From positions 124,001-188,000 of the forward strand of contig NZ_FZPH01000015.1 of the NCBI RefSeq assembly GCF_900188485.1: 64,000 nucleotides of DNA. Direction: 5' to 3'. The notes below the pieces were generated by a model, which had not been told where the DNA came from, searched no databases, and was given only the letters and a program-made list of their open reading frames with translations. The translations under genes and the position numbers were made by a program. Within the stretch, counting starts at the first letter, position 1. Every line of letters begins with the position of its first letter. Of this stretch, positions 57,804 to 64,000 are shown in pieces. This DNA is from Asanoa hainanensis (GTDB lineage Bacteria; Actinomycetota; Actinomycetes; Mycobacteriales; Micromonosporaceae).

Positions 57804-59120
57804 ATGGACCGTGCCGGGCTGGCCGCTGATGCCTACGTGTACGGGTACCCGCTGGTCGCCAGCCTGTCCGAGGTCATGCGGTTCACCCGCGACGGTCTCG
57901 GCGCGGTGCCGGCCACCCCGTTCAACGCCTTCGGCCACGCCCACCGCCTCGCCGGCCCGAGCGACACGTTCGTCAGCGTCAACAACGACACCGTCTACTC
58001 GATCGGCCAGGTCGACGTCGGCGGCGGCCCGGTGCGGCTGACCGTGCCCGACACCGACGGCGCCTACTACGTGCTCCAGGTCGTCGACGCCTGGACCAAC
58101 AACATCGCGTACGTCGGCCGCCGCGCGTCCGGCACGAAGGCCGCCAGCTACCTGATCGCCCCGCGGGGCTGGTCCGGCGAGGTTCCGGACGACACCACGC
58201 TGATCCGGGCCTCGACCTCGGTGGTCTCCATCATCGGGCGACTGGCCTGCGCCGGGCCCGAGGACCTCCCGCGCGTCGAGCGGCTGCAGAAGGGCCTGCG
58301 CCTCCACGCGGCCACCCCGTCGGAGCGCGCGCCGCTGCCGTCGGTCGCCGCCACCGGCGTACCCACGGATCTGCTCTTCTTCGAGCACCTGCGGGCCTGG
58401 CTGGCGGCCTTCCCGCCGGCCGTCCCCGACCGGGCCTACCAGGAGCGGTTCCGGCCGATCGGCCTGCTGAACCCGGACCCGCCGTACGCGGACCCGCCCG
58501 ATGATCTCGCCGAAGCCCTGGCGGAGGGTGCCGCGCGGGGCCGCACGCGGATCGAGGAGGCTTCCCGCACGGCGAGCACGGTCAACGGCTGGCACCTCGC
58601 GCCGCACGCGTTCGACTACAACGTGGACTTCCTCGGCCCCGGGACCGTCGACTCCCCACAGTGGAAGATGACCGACCGGATCCGCGGCTATCTGGCGCGG
58701 GCGGTGGCGGCGCGGGTCGGGCTGTGGGGAAACCACGGCTACGAGGCGGTGTACGCGCCGGTCTACGTGGACGCCGACGGTGCTCCGCTGGCCGGGGCGC
58801 ACGCGTACGAGATCCATTTCACGGCTCCGCCGCCGGTGGACGCGTTCTGGTCACTGACCATGTACGACATGCCGGACTACTACCTGGTGCCGAATCCGCT
58901 CGACCGCTATTCGATCGGCGACCGTACCCCCGGACTGCGACGTGAACCCGACGGTTCATTCACTCTCCGGGTGGGTCATTCGGCTCCCGCTGACGGCGAT
59001 ACGGCCAACTGGCTGCCGGCCCCGCCCGGCGCCTTCCGCCCGATCATGCGCCTCTACCAGCCACGATCCGAGATCCTGCAGGGTACGTACGCCCTGCCGC
59101 CGGTGGTACGCCTCGGCTAG
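57804..59120 (+). CDS. DUF1254/DUF1214 protein
   Basis: A 438-residue protein with both halves of the family. Seen: AYVYGYPLVASLSEV and VSVNNDTVYSIGQVDV (DUF1254), FDYNVDFLGPG, GLWGNHGYEAVYAPVYVDADGAPL, YEIHFTAPPPVDAFWSLTMYDMPDYYLVPNPLDRYSIGDRTPGL (DUF1214). No signal peptide, so cytosolic unlike many members. Role unknown; family is widespread in environmental bacteria and its folds resemble sugar-lyase-like barrels. Confidence 0.87.
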   Translation: MDRAGLAADAYVYGYPLVASLSEVMRFTRDGLGAVPATPFNAFGHAHRLAGPSDTFVSVNNDTVYSIGQVDVGGGPVRLTVPDTDGAYYVLQVVDAWTNNIAYVGRRASGTKAASYLIAPRGWSGEVPDDTTLIRASTSVVSIIGRLACAGPEDLPRVERLQKGLRLHAATPSERAPLPSVAATGVPTDLLFFEHLRAWLAAFPPAVPDRAYQERFRPIGLLNPDPPYADPPDDLAEALAEGAARGRTRIEEASRTASTVNGWHLAPHAFDYNVDFLGPGTVDSPQWKMTDRIRGYLARAVAARVGLWGNHGYEAVYAPVYVDADGAPLAGAHAYEIHFTAPPPVDAFWSLTMYDMPDYYLVPNPLDRYSIGDRTPGLRREPDGSFTLRVGHSAPADGDTANWLPAPPGAFRPIMRLYQPRSEILQGTYALPPVVRLG

Positions 59121-59214
59121 CCCCGAAGTTGGCCCCCTTCCGCACAGCGCACACACAGGTGAAGATGGTGTGTCCGCGTGTCCCCCCACGACGCCGCCCC
59201 GGATCGGAGCAGCC

Positions 59215-61296
59215 ATGGCGAGACGAGCGCTGGCGCTCGCCGCTGCCGTGGCGGTGGTGCTGGGCGCCGGGATCATCCTGTTCCCCGGCATCGCGGGCGT
59301 GCTCTGGGGCACCGCCGGTGCCTTGGCCGCCGGCGGCATCCTGTTCGGCCTCCGCACACACCAGCCGGCCCGGCGCACACCGTGGATCCTGCTCGCCGCC
59401 GCCGTGGCCGCCCTCGGAGCCGGCGACGTCGCCTACGACCTCAGCGGCAACGGCTCCGACCCCGGCGGCGCCTGGCTGGTGGTCGCCGAGATCTGCTACC
59501 TGACGCTGTTCCCGCTGCTGGCGTACGCGCTGCTGGGCCTGACTCGCACGAGCGCCGCCCTGCGGGACCGGTCCACGGTGGTCGACCTGCTCTCGTTGGT
59601 GATCGCCGCCGGCCTGGTCGGCTGGACGGTGACCACCGGCCCGATGTCCGACACGTCGACCTGGCCGGTCTACGACCGCTCGCTGGCCGCCGCGCACGTG
59701 CTCGGCTCGATCGTGGTGGTCGTGGTGACCAGCGCGCTGGTGGTGGCCACCCGGGCCCGCAACGTCTCCGCCTTGCTGCTCGCGACCGGTGCCGTCGGCC
59801 TCCTCGCCGCAGACACGCTCGAAGCGCTCGCCGAGGTGGGTGCCGGCGTGCCCGGCGGCCGCTACTGGGAGCTCGGTTACCTGGTCTGCTACGCCGCCTG
59901 GGGTGCCGCGGCGCTGCCGCCGTCGATGGCCCGGCTGACCCTGCCGGTCGAGCCGCGGATCGACTCCGGGCGCGGGCTGGGCATCCTGCCCGTGCTGCTG
60001 ATCGCGCTGACCGGCCCGGGCCTGCTGCTGGTCGGCGACATCCGCGACGACGTCGGCGTGGTCACCGTCGTGGCGGTCGGCTCGGCGCTGATGACCGTGC
60101 TGGTCGCGACCCGGCTCAACGACGCGCTGACCGCACAGCGCCGCGCGGTCGAGCGGGAACGGCTGCTCCGCCACGCCTGCGGCGAGCTGGTCGCGGCCGC
60201 CGACGCCGAGGCGGTGGCCGCGACGCTGGTCGCCGGCATCGACCGGCTGCTGCCCCGGGGCCATCCGCACCGGGTCATCTTCGTCAGCGCGATCGCCCCG
60301 GTCGACCCGGACGACGGCGAGACGCTGCCGCTGTCCGGTGTGGCCGCCGGGCCGCCGCGGCTACCCAGCTCGTGGTCGGCCGTCAACGAGTCCGACGGCC
60401 GGGCGCGCCGGCTCAAGGCGAGCGAGGAGACGGCCGACCTGCGACCGGCGCTCGACCGGCGCCTCGCGGCCGGGCAGGCCCGGGCCACCGGCAAGGCACC
60501 CGTCCCGGCCGGCCCGGTGTTCGGCCGGGTCGACGCCGCCGACGCGATGGCCTGGCGCCCGCTGGTGCTGCTCGACCACCAGCCGCCCGCGACGGCCGGC
60601 GGCCGGCGCAGCCGCCTGAGCGCCACCCGGCTGCTGCACCCTGACCTGCGCGGGCCGTTGGCCGGGCTGCCGGCCGCCCTGGTCGCCTCCCTGGCCGCCG
60701 AGCAGCCTGGCCGGCACCGCTCGCCGATCAGCGCCGTCGCGATCGCCGGCGACCACGCCGTGCTCGCCGGCCTCCAGGACACCCTCGAGGTGCTGGCCAG
60801 CCAGGCGGCGCTGGCGCTGCGCCGGGTCGGCCACACCGTGGAGACCAGCCGCCGCGAGCGCGACGCCTACCTGAGCGCGGTCAGCGAGCGCACCGCCGAC
60901 GTGGTGATCCTCCTCGACGCCGACGAGTGGATCCGCTACGCGAGCCCGTCGATGGCCGACATGCTCAAGGTCTCGGTGCCGATCCTGTCGACCTGGCGCG
61001 ACATCATCCACCGCGACGACCACGGGCAGGTGGAGAACACCCTCGACCGGGCGCGGTCCGCACTGGACGGCAGCGGTGTCAACACCGAGTGGACCCTGCG
61101 CCGCTCCGACGGGTCCTGGCTCCAGGTCGAGGTCAACTGCCGCGACCTGCGCAACCACCCGGCGGTGCAGGGCCTGGTGCTGACCCTGCACGACGTGACC
61201 CCCGACCGCCGGGTCGACCTACCGTCGACGCTGCGCCGCCTGGACCGCTCCGCTCCGGGCCGCAACCGCCGCAGCGTCTGGCGCCGCTTCGGCTGA
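59215..61296 (+). CDS. Membrane PAS-domain sensor without output domain
   Basis: A 693-residue protein. Seen: nine or so helices in residues 1-310 (LALAAAVAVVLGAGIILFPGI onward), a soluble region 325-540 with GAF-like features (ACGELVAAADAEAVAATLVAGIDRLLP), then a PAS domain about 545-670 (DADEWIRYASPSMADMLK, DIIHRDDHGQV, LQVEVNCRDLRNHPAVQGLVLTLHDVT). Known: close architectures in Micromonosporaceae continue into GGDEF/EAL or kinase domains; here the protein ends 25 residues after the PAS domain with an Arg-rich tail. Inference: truncated or partner-dependent sensor. GGAG 6 nt before the ATG. Confidence 0.82.
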   Translation: MARRALALAAAVAVVLGAGIILFPGIAGVLWGTAGALAAGGILFGLRTHQPARRTPWILLAAAVAALGAGDVAYDLSGNGSDPGGAWLVVAEICYLTLFPLLAYALLGLTRTSAALRDRSTVVDLLSLVIAAGLVGWTVTTGPMSDTSTWPVYDRSLAAAHVLGSIVVVVVTSALVVATRARNVSALLLATGAVGLLAADTLEALAEVGAGVPGGRYWELGYLVCYAAWGAAALPPSMARLTLPVEPRIDSGRGLGILPVLLIALTGPGLLLVGDIRDDVGVVTVVAVGSALMTVLVATRLNDALTAQRRAVERERLLRHACGELVAAADAEAVAATLVAGIDRLLPRGHPHRVIFVSAIAPVDPDDGETLPLSGVAAGPPRLPSSWSAVNESDGRARRLKASEETADLRPALDRRLAAGQARATGKAPVPAGPVFGRVDAADAMAWRPLVLLDHQPPATAGGRRSRLSATRLLHPDLRGPLAGLPAALVASLAAEQPGRHRSPISAVAIAGDHAVLAGLQDTLEVLASQAALALRRVGHTVETSRRERDAYLSAVSERTADVVILLDADEWIRYASPSMADMLKVSVPILSTWRDIIHRDDHGQVENTLDRARSALDGSGVNTEWTLRRSDGSWLQVEVNCRDLRNHPAVQGLVLTLHDVTPDRRVDLPSTLRRLDRSAPGRNRRSVWRRFG

Positions 61297-61303
61297 GCCG
61301 CTT

Positions 61304-62695
61304 CTACGGCCGGGTCGGGTCCGTCCACGGGCCAGTGGGCAGGGTGGGCACGTCCTCGTCGTCCTCCACCATGCACAGGGGCAGCCGCTCGCCCAGGTAC
61401 CGCAGCGCCAGCGAGCCGAGCACCGCCGAGACCACCGAGCCCGCCAGCACGCCCAGCTTGGCGTCCGCGATCTGCACCGGGTCGTCGTACGCCAGGTCGG
61501 TGATGAACAGGCCGATCGTGAAGCCGATGCCGGCCAGGGCGGAGCCGCCGATCAGGTGGCCGTAGCGGACCCGGCCGGGCAGCTCGCCCAGCTTGGTCCA
61601 CAACGCGAACGCGGTGCCGAGCGAGATGCCGACGACCTTGCCGGCCACCAGGCCGACCAGCACGCCGATGGTCACCGGCGACTGCGCGGCCCGCGACAGG
61701 CTCTCCTGGTTGATGATCACGCCAGCGTTGGCCAGGGCGAAGACGGGCACGATGACGTACGCGGAGAAGGGGTGCAGCACGTCCTGCAGGCGGTCGTTGG
61801 CGGGCACGGTGGCCCGCGCGGCCGAGACGGTCAGCCGGGCGCGCTCGGCGTCGGCGCGCTCGATCAGCCCGCGACCGTAGAAGCGCAGGAACTCGAGCAG
61901 CCGCGGGTCGGTCGGCGTCGCCGGCACCAGCAGCCCGAGGATGACGCCGGCGAGGGTCCCGTGCAGGCCCGACTCGTAGACGGCGAACCAGAGCGCGACG
62001 CCGAACAGCGCGTACCAGCGGAGCTGCCAGACACCCGCCCAGCGCAGGCCGAACAGGATCGCGGCGAGGCCGATCGCCACGATCAGCGGCACCATACGCA
62101 GGTCGTCCGTGTAGAAGATGGCCATCACGAGGATCGCCACGATGTCGTCGACGATCGCCAGGGTCAGGAAGAAGAGCCGGAGCTGGTCGGGGCAGCGCGG
62201 GCCGAACAGCGCCAGGATGCCGAGCAGGAATGCGGTGTCCGTGGAGATCGGGATGCCCCAGCCGTGCTCGGCCGAGGTGCCGGCGTTGAACGCGTAGAAG
62301 ATCAGCGCGGGCACGATGACGCCGCCGGCGGCGCCGAAGATCGGGGCCAGGACGTACCGCCCGCGGCGAAGCTCGCCGACCGTCACCTCACGGTTGATCT
62401 CCAGGCCGACCGTGAGGAAGAAGATCGCCATGGCGGCGTCGTTGATCCAGTGCCGGATGTCGAGCGTGATCCCGTAGCCGCCGACCGAGATCGACGCCTC
62501 CGTCTCCCACACCCACTCGTAGTGGCCGCCCGGGATGTTCGCCCACACCAGCGCCGCGATCGCGGCGGCGAGCAGCAGGAAGCCACTGCCGGCCTCGGTG
62601 ACGAGGAAGCGGGTGACCGGTTGCGGCACCAGCGGCAACGCGCTCGACAGCCGGGTCCGGGGCCCCGGCCGCGGTGGGAGGGAGGCCGTGCTCAC
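61304..62695 (-). CDS. nhaA: Na+/H+ antiporter NhaA
   Basis: Integral membrane antiporter, 463 residues, exporting Na+ in exchange for protons. Seen: 11-12 helices, HWINDAAMAIFFLTVGLEINREVTVGELR, FGAAGGVIVPALIFYAF, GWGIPISTDTAFLLGILALFGPRCPDQLRLFFLTLAIVDDIVAILVMA (includes the paired acidic residues IVDD in helix 5) and GIGFTIGLFITDLAYDD. GTG starts directly after the stop of the thiol-oxidoreductase gene, with no gap, implying co-translation. Tail ends in acidic EDDEDVP. Confidence 0.95.
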   Translation of the reverse strand: MSTASLPPRPGPRTRLSSALPLVPQPVTRFLVTEAGSGFLLLAAAIAALVWANIPGGHYEWVWETEASISVGGYGITLDIRHWINDAAMAIFFLTVGLEINREVTVGELRRGRYVLAPIFGAAGGVIVPALIFYAFNAGTSAEHGWGIPISTDTAFLLGILALFGPRCPDQLRLFFLTLAIVDDIVAILVMAIFYTDDLRMVPLIVAIGLAAILFGLRWAGVWQLRWYALFGVALWFAVYESGLHGTLAGVILGLLVPATPTDPRLLEFLRFYGRGLIERADAERARLTVSAARATVPANDRLQDVLHPFSAYVIVPVFALANAGVIINQESLSRAAQSPVTIGVLVGLVAGKVVGISLGTAFALWTKLGELPGRVRYGHLIGGSALAGIGFTIGLFITDLAYDDPVQIADAKLGVLAGSVVSAVLGSLALRYLGERLPLCMVEDDEDVPTLPTGPWTDPTRP

Positions 62696-63202
62696 CTATC
62701 GGCCGAGCCCGAGCGTGCTGCGCAGCGGGCCGAGCTCCACCCGTCCGGTGTAGAGCCGGCCGTCGACGAACAGGGTGGGTGTGCCCCGGACGCCGTCGGA
62801 CACCCCGGCCGTGTAGTCGCGCTCGACGGCCGGCCGGAACGCCTGTGCCGCCTCGCCGACCACCGACTCCGGGTCGTCCACACCCGCCTCGGCCGCGTAC
62901 GCCGCCAGGTCCGGATCGGTCAGTCGGGCCTGGTGTTTGAAGAGCTGGTCGTGCATGGGCCAGAAGCGCTCGCCGGACGCCTCGGCGGCGAGGGCGGCGG
63001 TGAGCGCGTACGGGTGCTTGGTGAACACGGGGAAGTGCCGGAAGACCAGGCGGACCCGGCCGTCGGAGCCGTCGATCAGCTTGCGCAGCACGGGAAAGGC
63101 GGCACCGCAGTACGGGCACTCGAAGTCGCCGTACTCGACCACGGTGATCGCCGCGCCGGGATCCCCGTACACGTGCCGGTCCAGGTCGATGGCGTCACTC
63201 AC
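62696..63202 (-). CDS. DsbA-family thioredoxin-fold protein
   Basis: A 168-residue protein of the DsbA/Tlp class without an evident signal peptide. Seen: VVEYGDFECPYCGAAFPVLRKLI (redox C-P-Y-C), VRLVFRHFPVFTKHPYALTAALAAEAS, GVRGTPTLFVDGRLY with cis-Pro. Known: related domains are fused to the C-terminus of NhaA in some actinobacteria; here it is a separate upstream gene ending exactly at the nhaA start. Inference: it may act with or regulate the antiporter. GTG start. Confidence 0.92.
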   Translation of the reverse strand: MSDAIDLDRHVYGDPGAAITVVEYGDFECPYCGAAFPVLRKLIDGSDGRVRLVFRHFPVFTKHPYALTAALAAEASGERFWPMHDQLFKHQARLTDPDLAAYAAEAGVDDPESVVGEAAQAFRPAVERDYTAGVSDGVRGTPTLFVDGRLYTGRVELGPLRSTLGLGR

Positions 63203-63271
63203 CCGTTCGATCGTGCCACCGACTCGGGCCTCAGGTGCGAAGATCGGAAATCCTTCGGGTACGGTCGCCCG

Positions 63272-64000
63272 ATGGTCGATCGATCGCCGGCACTGGGCGC
63301 GGTCTTCTGGCGTTTCTGGGGCGCTTCGGCCCTGGCCAACCTCGGCGACGGCATCCGGGTGGCGGCCTTCCCGCTGCTGGCCGTGACGCTGACCGACTCG
63401 CCTCTGGGTGTCGCCGCGGTCGCGGCCGCGCAGGTCCTGCCGTGGCTCGTGACCGGGTTGCTGGCCGGCGCGCTGGCGGACCGGCACGGCGCCCGCCCGC
63501 TGGTGGTGGTTGCCGACGTGGCCCGCGTCGCGGTGCTGCTCGTCCTCGTCGTCGCCGTGGCCGGCGGCTGGGCGACGATCACGCTGGTGGTCGCGGCCGC
63601 GTTCCTGCTCGGCGTCGGCGAGACGGTACGCGACACCGCCGCGCAGACGGCCATCCCGCGCCTGGTCCACGACAGCCAGCTGGAGAAGGCCAACGGCCGC
63701 CTGGTGGCAGGCGAGATCGTCGGCAACGAGTTCGTCGGCCCACCGGTCGGCGCGCTGCTCTTCGTCGTCGGTGCCGCGCTGCCGTTCGCGGCCAACGGCG
63801 CGGCCCTGGCGCTGGCCGTGCTGCTGGTGCTGTCGCTGCCGCTGAGCCTGGCCCGCGCCGTGCCTTTGGCTGGGGCCCGCGTGGCCTCCCCGGGCGTCCT
63901 TGCCGGGTTGCGCTGGCTGTTGCGCAACCCGCTGATGCGCACGCTGGTCGCGGTCAGCGCGGCGGTGGGCGCGGCGGACAGCGCGTGGTTCGCCATCTTC
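63272..64000 (+). CDS. MFS transporter, 3' end outside window
   Basis: Open to the right edge; 243 codons visible. Seen: FWGASALANLGDGIRVAAFPLLAVTLTDSPLGVA, GLLAGALADRHGARPLVV (motif A-like), VGETVRDTAAQTAIPRLV, QLEKANGRLVAGEIVGNEFVGPPVGALLF, typical of the 12-helix enterobactin-exporter-like group. ATG start; 69 bp divergent from the DsbA-type gene. Cargo unknown. Confidence 0.9.
   Translation, partial: MVDRSPALGAVFWRFWGASALANLGDGIRVAAFPLLAVTLTDSPLGVAAVAAAQVLPWLVTGLLAGALADRHGARPLVVVADVARVAVLLVLVVAVAGGWATITLVVAAAFLLGVGETVRDTAAQTAIPRLVHDSQLEKANGRLVAGEIVGNEFVGPPVGALLFVVGAALPFAANGAALALAVLLVLSLPLSLARAVPLAGARVASPGVLAGLRWLLRNPLMRTLVAVSAAVGAADSAWFAIF

Noticed and set aside
58942-59214. Upstream extension of the PAS protein
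   Set aside because: It overlaps the DUF1254 gene; the ATG at 59215 has a GGAG site and a proper membrane start.
1-64000. CRISPR array, tRNA/rRNA genes, insertion sequences, attachment sites, replication origin
   Set aside because: None recognised by eye; a tRNA or weak attachment site could be missed without a scan.

Overview
The window is very GC-rich, with third-position G/C bias, many GTG starts, short intergenic gaps, frequent 4-bp ATGA/GTGA overlaps and several apparently leaderless starts. Together with gene content (ECF sigma/zf-HC2 pair, DUF1707, CHAT-STAND proteins, Ros/MucR-type multi-HTH protein, F420-type oxidoreductases) this suggests an actinomycete chromosome, most likely Micromonosporaceae; the family assignment is inference. 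No rRNA, tRNA, CRISPR array, transposase or integrase was recognised.

Layout. 0-2.5 kb: 3' part of a GH3 glycosidase and a DUF1707 protein. 2.6-16.6 kb: a dense block that looks like conflict/defence systems. An operon encodes a small two-helix membrane protein, a NACHT-type NLR-like ATPase and a HEPN-like protein; the first two share a short QAGRD motif at the C-terminus of one and the N-terminus of the other, the arrangement expected of amyloid-type NLR-to-effector signalling. Next come two paralogous CHAT protease-STAND ATPase-TPR proteins, duplicated together with their ~115-bp upstream region; the first is translationally coupled to a zinc-ribbon protein and a membrane protein. 16.7-19.5 kb: divergent zinc dehydrogenase and sugar-acid dehydratase. 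19.6-28.3 kb: secreted cell-wall-type protein, DJ-1/PfpI protein, SDR, drug-type MFS, CDGSH protein with a divergent haem-oxygenase-like iron enzyme, F420-type oxidoreductases, HAD hydrolase. 27.5-41.2 kb: regulators paired with small enzymes, where several genes are decaying (serine hydrolase, TetR, XRE regulator, SnoaL fragment) beside intact paralogues. 41.2-43.9 kb: modABC molybdate transporter. 44-49 kb: methyltransferases, a Ros-type zinc-finger/triple-HTH protein, PadR, and a MerR-redoxin fusion divergent from a methyltransferase-pdxH operon. 49-64 kb: Tat-exported PHP-type protein, GNAT, acyltransferase, Nudix, two broken genes (one a beta-family protein with an in-frame amber codon), an ECF sigma factor with a divergent zinc-finger anti-sigma candidate, DUF1254 protein, membrane PAS protein, dsbA-like/nhaA pair, and a 5' part of an MFS gene.

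The strongest candidate for an undescribed system is 2.65-16.6 kb: an NLR with a paired membrane effector and a HEPN protein, next to duplicated caspase-like STAND proteins with a private membrane partner. A second unusual locus is the MerR-redoxin fusion, whose redoxin domain has lost its cysteines and whose divergent promoters are two mirror-image MerR-type elements.
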